Positions 9,104 through 18,000 of a stretch of DNA of 64,000 nucleotides are shown one piece after another; the first letter of the stretch is position 1; every line of letters starts with the position of its first letter. The stretch is taken from assembly GCA_002339675.1 (NCBI GenBank), contig DDKB01000013.1, positions 186,001 through 250,000 on the forward strand, read 5' to 3'. The position numbers were made by a program, and so were the translations under genes. The notes beneath the pieces are model-generated. The model searched no databases. It was not told the origin of the DNA and saw only the letters and a list, made by a program, of their open reading frames with translations. Source of the stretch: Stutzerimonas stutzeri (GTDB lineage: Bacteria > Pseudomonadota > Gammaproteobacteria > Pseudomonadales > Pseudomonadaceae).

Positions 9104-9928
9104 TCAGCGCGGCCGGTCTGCGGGCCAGGGAAGGGCGTCGGCCTGGCTGCAGGCCTCGAACAGCGGTTTGCTGAACAGATAGCCCTGCAGCAGGTGGATG
9201 CCCAGGTCCTGCAGGGCGCTGCTTTCGTCGGCGGTTTCCACGCCCTCTGCAATCACCTGGATGCCCAGCTCGGCGCACATCGCCACGGTGCCGCGGACGA
9301 TGGCCTGGCGGGCACGGCTCTGGTCGATGCCGCGGATCAGGTCCATGTCCAGCTTGATGATGTCCGGCTGGAAATCGGCAAGCAGGTTGAGCCCGGCAAA
9401 ACCGGCACCGAAATCGTCGATGGCGGTGAGAAAACCGATGCGCTGGTATTCGCGAAACACGTCTGTCAGCCATTTGGCATCGCTGACCCGCTCGCCTTCG
9501 ACGGTCTCGAAGATGATCCGCTCGATGGGAAAGTCGTGGGCGCGGGCGGCTTCCAGCGTCGAGCGGATGCACAGCTCGGGGCGGTAGATGGCGTTGGGCA
9601 TGAAGTTGATCGACAGCCGGCTCTGCATGTTCAGACGCGATGCGGTCTTGATCGCCTTGACCCGGCAGGCCTGGTCGAAGCGAAAGCGGTTCTCCTCTGT
9701 GACCTGGGCCAGCACGCTCGGTGCGGGCTCGCCCTGGACGCCCCGCACGAGCGCTTCGTGAGCGAAAATCTCGCGGCGGCTGATGTCGACGATCGGTTGG
9801 TAGGCGTAGCTGAAGCGAAAGCCGAGCCGCTCGCCGCTGGCGCAGCTGGGGCAGGCGCCGTGTTCGCTGGCCGAATGGCAGCTGTACTCCGATGGGGCAG
9901 GGTTACCGTCAGTGTTGCTTTGAATCAT
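9104..9928 (-). CDS. EAL-domain cyclic-di-GMP phosphodiesterase
   Basis: Predicted enzyme hydrolysing c-di-GMP. The 274-residue product is almost all EAL domain: EALVRG (residues 58-63), SINFMPNA, FETVEGE, DDFGAGFAGL, IKLDMDLI and AEGVET are intact, so the metal-binding and catalytic residues appear complete. The short N-terminus holds two cysteine groups (Cys17; Cys26-x2-Cys29) that might bind a metal or respond to redox; this is inference. There is no membrane segment and no GGDEF or PAS domain. The start at 9928 is preferred over the longer frame to 10027, but its ribosome site is weak. It converges on the DJ-1 family gene. Confidence 0.85.
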   Translation of the reverse strand: MIQSNTDGNPAPSEYSCHSASEHGACPSCASGERLGFRFSYAYQPIVDISRREIFAHEALVRGVQGEPAPSVLAQVTEENRFRFDQACRVKAIKTASRLNMQSRLSINFMPNAIYRPELCIRSTLEAARAHDFPIERIIFETVEGERVSDAKWLTDVFREYQRIGFLTAIDDFGAGFAGLNLLADFQPDIIKLDMDLIRGIDQSRARQAIVRGTVAMCAELGIQVIAEGVETADESSALQDLGIHLLQGYLFSKPLFEACSQADALPWPADRPR

Positions 9929-10466
9929 GGGCGAACTCGCTCGAAACCTGTTGCTGAAGATAGCGGCTAGTCTGGCTGGGGCTGGAGTCCGTTCGTCACC
10001 AGACGGCCATCGCTCAAAAATGATCAAGCGTCATAGTAGGTCAGAAACTTAAGCGATGATGGCAAAATGCTACGACCCGATGCATTAAACCGAGTTCCGC
10101 ATGCTGTTGTGTCACCGTTCGGTGGTGGCGAGCACGATTGACGGTCCAGTAACCATTTTTGGCTTTCGGTGGGCGGCCAGCGACTGGCTTGATAGGGCCG
10201 GCTCGAAATGCGAGCCCAGCGGTGCCCTTGAATGGCTGCACTGGCGCGAAAGCTGACAAGGCGGTCCCCGCATGGGCGCGCGCTTCGAGAGGGTGCGCTT
10301 CCGGCGTGCCCTGCCCGATCACTTCCTGCAGAGGCTCGGCGCCGTTGGCGGGCCGATCAGGTTATTTCTGAGATCAACCGCGGCGGCGCAGTGTCGGTGG
10401 CGGTCGCCAGCCGAAAAAACGCAGGGCCGGCTGCGCGGCCGCCCCTTGCGTGACGCTTGCGGAACC
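9929..10466. other. Intergenic stretch between the EAL gene and phhC
   Basis: About 540 bp without a supportable gene. It contains the EAL promoter (minus strand) and the 3' end of the phh unit. Small frames overlap on both strands but have neither ribosome sites nor recognisable domains. I see no clear repeat or terminator. Confidence 0.5.
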
Positions 10467-11663
10467 TCAGGCGATGACGCGGGCGATCGCCGCCGCCAAT
10501 TGATCGAGTCGCGCAGCGTCCAGCCCGGCGATATTGGCCCGTCCGCTTTCCACCAGATACACCGCATCGTCACGCCGAAGGCGCAGCACCTGCTCGGCGG
10601 TGAGGCCGGTGTAGGAGAACATCCCGCGATGCTGGGCGATGTGCGCAAAGCGCTCGGCCAAGCCATGCGGTGCCAGTGCCTCAACCAGGCCCTGGCGCAA
10701 ACCGGCGATGCGCTCGCGTTTGGCGGCGACCTCCTGCTGCCAGAGCTGTCGCAGCTCAGGGTTGGCCAGAATCGTCGCCACCACGGCCGCGCCGTGTGAG
10801 GGTGGTGTCGACCAGAGGTTGCGCGCCACCGAGGCGAACTGGCTGCGCACATCGATCAGCGACTCGCCGTCAGCGGCGACCACGATCAACGCACCGGTGC
10901 GTTCGCGGTACAGGCCGAAATTCTTCGAGCAGGAACTGGTGATCAGCACTTCAGGCAACGCCGCGACAAACAGGCGGACGGCCCAGGCATCTTCATCCAG
11001 GCCGTCGCCAAAGCCCTGATAGGCGAAATCGAACAGCGGCAACAGCTCGCGACGACGCACGATTTCCAGCACCTGTCGCCAGTCGTCTTGGCTCAGGTCG
11101 TAACCGGTGGGGTTGTGGCAGCAGGCGTGCAGGAGCACCACGTCGCCCGACGGAATCTGCTCCAGCGCGGCGAGCATGCCCGGCACGTCGAGGCGGTTTT
11201 GCGCATCGACGTAGGGGTAGTGCTCGACCTTCAAGCGGGCGGCGGCGAACAGGGTTTCATGGATCGGCCAGGTCGGGTCGCTGAGCCAGAGGCTGCGCCC
11301 CGGCAGGCACTTGGCGATTAACTCGCCGACCAGCCGCAGGGCGCCGGTGCCGCCCGGTGTCTGGGTGCAGCCGGCGCGGTGCTCGGCCAGCGCTGGCGAG
11401 CCCTCACCGAGCACCAGCTGCAGCAGCTGCTCGCCAAACAGCGGATCGCCGTGACCGCCGATGTAACTCTTGGTCTGCTCGCTGTCGATCAATCGCTGCT
11501 CGGCCAGCTTCACCGCCTTGGGGATCGGTGTCAGGCCCAGCGCATCCTTGTAAACGCCGACACCCAGGTCGAGCTTGGCCGGGTTCGGGTCGGCGCGATA
11601 GGCGTCGAGCAGACCGAGAATCGGGTCGCCAGGCACCCGCGCGACGTCGCTGAACTGCTTCAC
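10467..11663 (-). CDS. phhC: Aromatic amino-acid aminotransferase
   Basis: PLP-dependent transaminase that takes tyrosine or phenylalanine to the 4-hydroxyphenylpyruvate level. The 398-residue product is a class I aminotransferase of the TyrB/AspC branch: HNPTG (183-187) and [15 protein letters not shown] with the PLP lysine Lys247. The real start is GTG at 11663, which overlaps the phhB stop as GTGA and has GAGGG upstream; the frame extending to 11777 is an artefact of overlap with phhB. Together phhA, phhB and phhC form the phenylalanine degradation operon known from P. aeruginosa. Confidence 0.9.
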   Translation of the reverse strand: MKQFSDVARVPGDPILGLLDAYRADPNPAKLDLGVGVYKDALGLTPIPKAVKLAEQRLIDSEQTKSYIGGHGDPLFGEQLLQLVLGEGSPALAEHRAGCTQTPGGTGALRLVGELIAKCLPGRSLWLSDPTWPIHETLFAAARLKVEHYPYVDAQNRLDVPGMLAALEQIPSGDVVLLHACCHNPTGYDLSQDDWRQVLEIVRRRELLPLFDFAYQGFGDGLDEDAWAVRLFVAALPEVLITSSCSKNFGLYRERTGALIVVAADGESLIDVRSQFASVARNLWSTPPSHGAAVVATILANPELRQLWQQEVAAKRERIAGLRQGLVEALAPHGLAERFAHIAQHRGMFSYTGLTAEQVLRLRRDDAVYLVESGRANIAGLDAARLDQLAAAIARVIA

Positions 11664-12016
11664 TTGCGTCCCTCGGCGTTTTTCGCGACCTCGTCGGTGC
11701 GCGCGGCCATGATGAAGTCGTTGCGGTGCAGCCCTTTGATCGAGTGGCTCCACCAGGTCACAGTGACCTTGCCCCATTCGGTGAGCAGGCCGGGATGATG
11801 ACCTTCGGCCTCGGCGATCTCGCCAACGGCGTTGGTGAAGGCCAGTGCATGGCGGAAGTTCTTGAACAGGAAAACCTTCTCCAGCTCCATGTGGCCGTCG
11901 CGGGTTTCGATGTTCCAGTCCGGAATCTGCTTGATCAGCTCGGCCAGTTCGTCATCGGAGACCTTGGGTGCGTCGGCGCGGCAGGCTTCGCAATGCGCTT
12001 GGGTGAGGGCGGTCAT
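11660..12016 (-). CDS. phhB: Pterin-4a-carbinolamine dehydratase
   Basis: Recycles the tetrahydropterin cofactor of phenylalanine hydroxylase by dehydrating 4a-hydroxytetrahydropterin. The 118-residue product contains [19 protein letters not shown] (the His-His-Pro and Trp signature of the family) followed by [10 protein letters not shown]. The start at 12016 has AAGGA upstream and leaves the family's usual length; the frame runs on to 12169 only through repeat DNA. It overlaps phhC by four bases. A run of palindromic repeats separates it from phhA. Confidence 0.92.
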   Translation of the reverse strand: MTALTQAHCEACRADAPKVSDDELAELIKQIPDWNIETRDGHMELEKVFLFKNFRHALAFTNAVGEIAEAEGHHPGLLTEWGKVTVTWWSHSIKGLHRNDFIMAARTDEVAKNAEGRK

Positions 12017-12054
12017 GGTTGGGTCCTTGTGGTAATCGATTGGTTGATTGGATC

Positions 12055-12290
12055 GGTGGGCTAAAGCCCACCCTACGTGATGGGGTTGATGAGAGTTAAG
12101 CAACGTAGGGTGGACAACGCCGGAGGCTTGTCCACGCGTCGGGTTCGGTCCGGCACATTGCCTGGGCAACGTAGGGTGGATGACGCCAGAGGCTCATCCA
12201 CCAATGGGTCGGAACGACCCGCGCCGCCGGGTGACACCGTCGAAGCCGAAACCAACGCGTGGAAGATGCTTCGCAGTCTTCCACCCTACG
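12055..12290. repeat. Cluster of four GTAGGGTGG palindromes between phhB and phhA
   Basis: Four hairpins share a GTAGGGTGG head or its complement: GGTGGGCT-AA-AGCCCACC-CTACG (12055-12077), GTAGGGTGGACAA...TTGTCCAC (about 12105-12134), GTAGGGTGGATGA...TCATCCACC (12171-12202) and GTGGAAGA...TCTTCCAC-CCTACG (12259-12290). They nearly fill the gap. The last one contains the phhA stop codon, the TAG of GTAGGG read on the minus strand. Confidence 0.85.
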
Positions 12291-13071
12291 CCGCTTTCGG
12301 TGGGAACTTCGGCTGGCGCAGGCCCAGCTGCATAGCGGTGCGGACGTGGGCCATGATGTCTTCATGCGCCACATCGAACAGCCGCTTGAGCTCGGGAAGG
12401 ACGAAATACACCGGCTGCAGGATGTCGATGCGATAGGGCGTGCGCATCGCCTCCACCACGTCGAACGCCTGGTGCTCGGGCTCGTCGGACAGGCTGTAGA
12501 GCGTTTCCTTGGGCGAGGAGAGAATGCCGCCGCCGTAGATGCGCCGTCCGGCGGAGGTTTCCACCAGGCCGAACTCGATGGTCATCCAGTACAGCCGCGC
12601 CAGGTAGACGCGTTCTTCCTTGGTCGCCTTGAGGCCGAGCTGGCCGTAGGTGTGGGTGAATTCGGCGAACCAGGGGTTGGTCAGCAGCGGGCAGTGGCCG
12701 AAGATCTCGTGGAAGATGTCCGGTTCCTGCAGGTAATCCAGCTCTTGCGGCGTGCGGATAAAGGTGGCGACGGGGAAACGCTTGCTCGCCAGCAACTCGA
12801 AAAAGGTTTGAAAGGGAATCAGCGCCGGCACCCGGGCGACCTGCCAGCCGGTGGTCGCATCCAGCACGCGGTTGATTTCGCCCAGCTGGGGGATGCGGTC
12901 ATGGGGCAGTGCGAGCTGTTCGATGCCGTCCAGATACTCCTGGCAGGCGCGGCCATCGAGCAGTTTCAGCTGACGTTTAATCAGGGTTTGCCAAACCGCA
13001 TGTTCGCTGTCCGGATAGTGGATGTGGCCTTGCGCATCCGGTTCGCGGGCAACGTATTGAGTGGCTTTCAT
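12286..13071 (-). CDS. phhA: Phenylalanine 4-monooxygenase
   Basis: Non-heme iron, tetrahydropterin-dependent hydroxylase converting phenylalanine to tyrosine. The 261-residue product is the bacterial single-domain type; the iron ligands are visible as His121 and His126 in HEIFGH and Glu166 in TIEFGL. The start at 13071 has GGAGG upstream (complement of cctcc at 13076-13080). It is the first gene of phhABC, divergent from phhR, with two TyrR/PhhR-like boxes in the shared promoter region. The stop codon falls inside a palindromic repeat, so the repeat begins exactly at the gene end. Confidence 0.94.
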   Translation of the reverse strand: MKATQYVAREPDAQGHIHYPDSEHAVWQTLIKRQLKLLDGRACQEYLDGIEQLALPHDRIPQLGEINRVLDATTGWQVARVPALIPFQTFFELLASKRFPVATFIRTPQELDYLQEPDIFHEIFGHCPLLTNPWFAEFTHTYGQLGLKATKEERVYLARLYWMTIEFGLVETSAGRRIYGGGILSSPKETLYSLSDEPEHQAFDVVEAMRTPYRIDILQPVYFVLPELKRLFDVAHEDIMAHVRTAMQLGLRQPKFPPKAA

Positions 13072-13193
13072 CTGACCTCCTGAGCGGGGCGGCCGCCTGA
13101 GTCTTTGTTGTTATGGATGCCTCATCTGACCGCGGCATCCGTGCCTTGGCGAGGCCGCAGCCAGCTTTAAGGGTGAGGCCAGATGCCCCTGCC

Positions 13194-13211
13194 TGTAACG
13201 AAATAATTACG
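13194..13211. promoter_or_regulatory. Putative PhhR/TyrR box 1
   Basis: TGTAA-N8-TTACG, one mismatch from the TyrR-type palindrome TGTAAA-N6-TTTACA. It lies between the divergent phhA and phhR starts, about 120 bp upstream of phhA, where PhhR is expected to activate. Confidence 0.6.
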
Positions 13212-13255
13212 ATACGGCGTGATTGGGCGAATATCGCCTTGCTCGACGTCGCGCA

Positions 13256-13273
13256 TGTCAAATAACCTTTACG
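13256..13273. promoter_or_regulatory. Putative PhhR/TyrR box 2
   Basis: TGTCA-N8-TTACG, two mismatches from the TyrR-type consensus, 62 bp (about six helical turns) from box 1 and so on the same DNA face. It is nearer phhR and could serve autoregulation or cooperative binding. Confidence 0.5.
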
Positions 13274-13339
13274 AAAATCAACGGCGATCCGCAGAAAAGC
13301 CGGCGCCGCTCATAACAACAAGCCCAAAGGCACCCTTGC

Positions 13340-14882
13340 ATGCGTATCAAGATTCATTGCCAGAACCGCATCGGCATTCTCCGCGACATGCTCGAACTGC
13401 TGGTCGACTACGGCATCAACGTCGCCCGCGGCGAAGTCGGCGGCGAGCACGGCAACGCGGTCTACCTGCATTGCCCGAACCTGATGAACCTGCAACTGCA
13501 GGCGCTGCGGCCGAAGATCGAAGCGCTGCAAGGCGTGTTCGAGGTACGCAAGGTCGGCCTGATGCCCAGCGAGCGGCATTCGCTGGAACTCAATGCGTTG
13601 CTCGGCGCGCTGGAGTTTCCGGTGCTGTCCATCGACATGGCCGGCGCCATCGTGGCGGCCAATCGCGCGGCGGCACAGCTGCTCGGGGTGCGTGTGGATG
13701 AAGTACCGGGCATGAGCCTGTCACGCTACGCCGAGGATTTCGACCTGCCGGAGCTGGTGCGAGCGAACAAGGCGCGCATCAATGGCCTGCGCGTCACCAT
13801 CAAGGGTGATGTGTTCCTCGCCGACATCGCCCCCTTGCAGTCGGAACACGATGACAGCGAGGCCCTGGCCGGTGCTGTGCTCACGCTGCACCGTGCTGAC
13901 CGCGTTGGTGAGCGCATCTATAACGTGCGCAAGCAGGAGCTGCGCGGCTTCGACAGTATTTTCCAAAGTTCGAAGGTCATGGCGGCGGTGGTCCGTGAAG
14001 CACGTCGCATGGCGCCGCTGGATGCGCCGTTGCTGATCGAAGGCGAAACCGGCACCGGCAAGGAGCTGCTGGCGCGCGCCTGTCACCTGTCTAGCCCGCG
14101 CGGGCAGTCGCCATTCATGGCGCTCAATTGTGCAGGGCTGCCGGAATCCATGGCCGAGACCGAGTTGTTCGGCTACGGCCCTGGCGCCTTTGAAGGGGCA
14201 CGCCCGGAAGGCAAGCTCGGTCTGCTGGAGCTGACCACCGGCGGCACCTTGTTCCTCGATGGGGTTGGCGAGATGAGCACACGTTTGCAGGCCAAGCTCG
14301 TGCGCTTCCTGCAGGACGGCTGCTTCCGCCGCGTGGGCAGTGACGAGGAGGTGTATCTCGACGTGCGGGTGATCTGTGCGACGCAGCTGGACCTGTCCGA
14401 GCTCTGCGCCAAGGGCGAGTTTCGCCAGGACCTGTATCACCGGCTCAACGTCCTCTCGCTGCACATACCGCCGCTGCGTGAATGCCTCGCTGGTGCAGCA
14501 CTTCCTCGATCAGGCCAGCCGGCAGATCGGCTGCGCCTTGCCGAGCCTGTCACCGACCGCGCTTGAGCGGCTGGCCGGCTATCACTGGCCAGGTAACGTG
14601 CGGCAGCTGGAAAACACGCTGTTCCAGGCGGTTTCGCTGTGCGAGGGCGGGGTGATCAAGCCCGAACACATCCGCCTGCCGGACTACGGCTCACCGCAAC
14701 CGCTGGGTGACTTCTCGCTGGACGGCGATCTGGACAGTATCGTCGGCCGCTTCGAAAAGGCGGTGCTGCAGGAGCTGTATCAACGCCATTCCAGCAGCCG
14801 GCTGCTGGGCAAACGCCTTGGCGTGTCGCACACCACCGTGGCCAACAAGCTGCGCGGGTACGGGATCGGCAAGGAAGGCTGA
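13340..14882 (+). pseudogene. phhR: Phenylalanine catabolism regulator PhhR, frameshifted
   Basis: TyrR-type regulator of phhABC: N-terminal ACT domain (about 1-75), PAS domain (about 80-180), AAA+ domain with GETGTGKE and C-terminal Fis-type helix-turn-helix (LLGKRLGVSHTTVANKLRGYG). The AAA+ domain has GYGPGAFEGA in place of the sigma54-contacting GAFTGA, as expected of TyrR relatives. The first frame runs from 13340 through LHIPPLREC and then leaves homology, ending at 14566. Homology resumes at once in the next frame with SLVQHFLDQASRQIGC and continues to 14882. The break is at about 14484-14489; the linker between REC and SLVQ seems shortened, consistent with a small deletion. As written, the DNA-binding domain is lost. 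A sequencing error remains possible. Confidence 0.8.
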
Positions 14883-14908
14883 TCGCCGTTGCGGCGCAGC
14901 AGCGCTCT

Positions 14909-15009
14909 GTTGGAGCCAGCTTGCTGGCGAAGCGGAGATCGGCCGAGGTATCGAAGCGGCGTCGTCTGCGCGGTTCGCGAGCAAGGACTTGGCGTCCCTC
15001 GCGCCTACG
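14909..15009. repeat. REP-like pair downstream of phhR
   Basis: GTTGGAGCCAGCTTGCTGGCGA (GCCAGC-TT-GCTGGC stem) is followed about 40 bp later by an inverted-type unit starting TTCGCGAGCAAG and ending CGCGCCTACG. This is the head-to-head arrangement of Pseudomonas REP sequences (GTAGGAGC...GCTCGCGAA types). It fills the gap between phhR and the kinase gene. Confidence 0.6.
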
Positions 15010-15091
15010 AAACACAACTCGCGCAGTTGAAGCCCTGTGCGGTGCATGGGCTCACTGCTGTGAAGAGCCGCGAGCCGTCGCGCGCCTGGGC

Positions 15092-18000
15092 TCAGTTCAC
15101 CGCCTGGGTGACGGCGTCGATCAGCGCCTGCAGGTCGATGGGTTTGCGCAGGTGCAGGGTGAAGCCTGCGGCCTTGGCTTTTTCCACGTCGCGCAGGGTG
15201 CCGTAGCCGGTCAGGGCAATGCTGGGCGTGTCGGCGTTTTTCGTGCTGCTGGCGCGTATCGCCGCCATCATCTTGTGCCCGTCGATCTCCGGCATGCCGA
15301 TGTCGGAGACGATCACATCGAAACGCGCCTGCTCGGCCTGCTCGATGCCCTGGGCGCCACCGCCTGCCGTGATGACCTGGGCGCCCTCGCTTTCCAGCAG
15401 TTCGCACATGGTGTCGAGGATGTCCGGCGAGTCATCGACCAGCAGGATGCTCACGCCGGCCAGGCCGCCGAGTTCGGCGTCGTTGCCCAGTTCGCTCAGT
15501 TCCAGTTCGGACTGCAGGTGCACGGGCAGCCAGACGCTGAAGCGCGCCCCGCGACCGATGCCCTCGGAGAAGGCTTCGATGCGGCCGTGGTGGGCCTCGA
15601 CCAACTGCTTGACCAGCGCCAGGCCGATGCCCAGGCCATGCTTGGAGCGCTGTGCATGCTGCATTTCCGCCTGGCCGAACATGTCGAAGACCTTGGGCAG
15701 GAACTCCGCGGAGATGCCTTCGCCGCTGTCGATCACGTCGAGCCGGGCCAGTTCGCCCTCGCGTTCGAGTTGCACGCAAATGCGCTCGCCGCCCTGGGTG
15801 AACTTCCAGGCGTTGTTCAGCAGGTTCCAGATGATCTGGTCCAGGCGGGTCGGGTCGGCATGGACGTAAAGGGGTTGTTCGGGCTTGTACACCTCGAAGG
15901 TGACGTTTTCAGCCTGGGCCAGCGGCGCGAACACCGCTTCGATGCCGCGCAGCACGTCCTGGTACTGCAGGGTGGCGAACTGCAGCTTGAGCTTGCCGGT
16001 GCGGATGCGCGACACGTCCATCAGGTCGTCGATGATCCGCGACTGGCTGCGCACGGCGTTCTGGATTGCCTGGGCCGCCTTGCGCAGGCTCGGCGCATGC
16101 TTGGCGACCTGGGAGCGGCCAATCAGGTCGGTGTTCAGCTGGATCAGGTTCAGCGGATGCTTGAGTTCATGGGAGAGCACGGCGAAGAACTGGTCCTTCT
16201 GCACGTTGGCGGCCTGGATCATTTCCAGCTCGCTTTGCTGCTCGGAGCTCTGCTGGCGCTCCTCGGTGAGGTCGCGGGCGATCTTGGCCAGGCCGGTGAC
16301 CTCACCGGCGTGGTTGACCAGCGGATTGACCAGGCCGCTGATGAAGCGGCGCGAGCCGTCGCGCCTCAGGTGCCAGCGTTCGTCCGCTGCCTGGCCCTGT
16401 TCCAGGGCGCGTTGCCGCTCGGCTTCGGGCACGCCGGCCAGGCGGTCCTCGTCGGTGTAGACCATGTCGATGCTCCGGCCGAGGGTCTCCTGCTCGGTGT
16501 AGCCGAAGATCTCTTGCGCGCCGCGGTTCCAGGTGGTGATCAGGCGGTCGCAATCGAAGGTGATGATGGCGTAACCACGGGTGCTCTGCGCCAGCTGGCG
16601 AAGATGCGCCTGGCCGGCTTCCAGCTGCTGTTCGGCATGGCGCCGGTCGGTGATGTCGATAAAGGTCAGCACCGCGCCCTGGATGCGGTCGTCCAGGGTC
16701 CGGTAGGGCAGGAAGCGCGCCAGGTACCAGTGGTCGTTTTCGCGGTTGTGTACCTCGCGCTCGACCAGGTGCAGCGCTTCGAATGCGGTCGCCGCGTCGT
16801 CGAGCAGCTGCGGATAGTCGAGGCGATGGGTGATATCCAGCAGCGAGCGGCCGGCGTCGGCACCAATGACGTTGAAGATGTCCCGGGCCCGCGGGGTGAA
16901 CCATTTGATGCGCATCTTGCGGTCGACGAAGACCGTGGCGATGTCGGTCGAGGAGATCAGGTTCTGCAGGTCGTCGTTGATCTTGCTGGTTTCGTCGACC
17001 TTGGCCTTGAGCTCGGAGTTGACCGTGGTCAGCTCCTCGTTGATCGACTGCAGCTCCTCATTGGATGCGCGCAGTTCCTCGGTGGAGGTCTCCGAATGCT
17101 CCATGGTGATCTGCAGCTGCTCCTTGGTCTGCTGCAGTTCGGCCTCGAGCTGGGTCAGGACGCTGTCCTTGGTGTCGGTATCATCGGTCGCGCCGCTGTC
17201 CATGCAGGCCTCGACCTCGTCGAACAGCACCAGCATGTAATCGCTGCCGGCCTCGTTGTCGCGGAACGGGCGGACCACCATGTTCACGTAGTAGTCACGG
17301 CCGTCGCGCTCGAGCCGAACGCGCCGCGCCTCGACGCTTTTGCCGGTGTGGGTCGCCTGGTAGAGCGCGGTGCGCAGCTCCAGGCGCAGCTGCGGATGAA
17401 CCAGGGTGGTCAGGTTGAGCGAGGGCTCGCCACCGACGTAGCGCAGGAAGCTGCCGGCACGGTCGGACATGTGCACGATCTCGGCCTCCTGGTTGACGAT
17501 CACGCTGGGTGGTGCGTACTGCTCCAGTGCGCGCTGGTGGACGTCGGCATAGGAAAACTTTCGGCTGCGCCTGGATGGCTCGCTCGACGGCAACCGGGGT
17601 GGCATGCTCGGGGCAAAGCCCTGGAAGGGGCCCGTCGGTGCACGGCGCAGCGCTGAGCTCACTTCCCGGGCGCGGTAGATGCGGTTCTTCTTGTCCACCG
17701 CGGTGAACAGCTGGCTGCAGGCATCGGCGGTTTCCGAACTGCCGAGAAACAGGTAGCCGCCGGGGTTGAGGGCGAAGTGGAACATGCGCAGCACGTCGAT
17801 CTGGATGTCCTTGTCCAGGTAGATCATCAGGTTGCGGCACGCGATCATGTCCAGCCGCGAAAATGGCGGATCGCGCAGGATATTGTGGCGGGCGAAGAGG
17901 ATCCGCTCGCGCAACTCTTTCTGCATGCGGAACTGGTTTTGTTCCTTAGCAAAAAACTGGCGCAGGCGCGACGGCGGCACGTCAGTGACGATGGCCTCCG

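Noticed and set aside
9098..9114. GCCGCG...CGCGGC hairpin between the DJ-1 and EAL genes
   Set aside because: A short GC-only stem without a T-run that overlaps coding ends; too weak to call a terminator.
12038..12060. TTGAT-like half site near phhB (GGTTGATTGGATCGG)
   Set aside because: Only one half of an FNR box is present and the gene context is aerobic phenylalanine catabolism.
14921..17656. A 911-codon plus-strand frame opposite the hybrid kinase
   Set aside because: It is the antisense of a clearly conserved CheB/CheR/kinase gene, shows no domain and only reflects high GC content.
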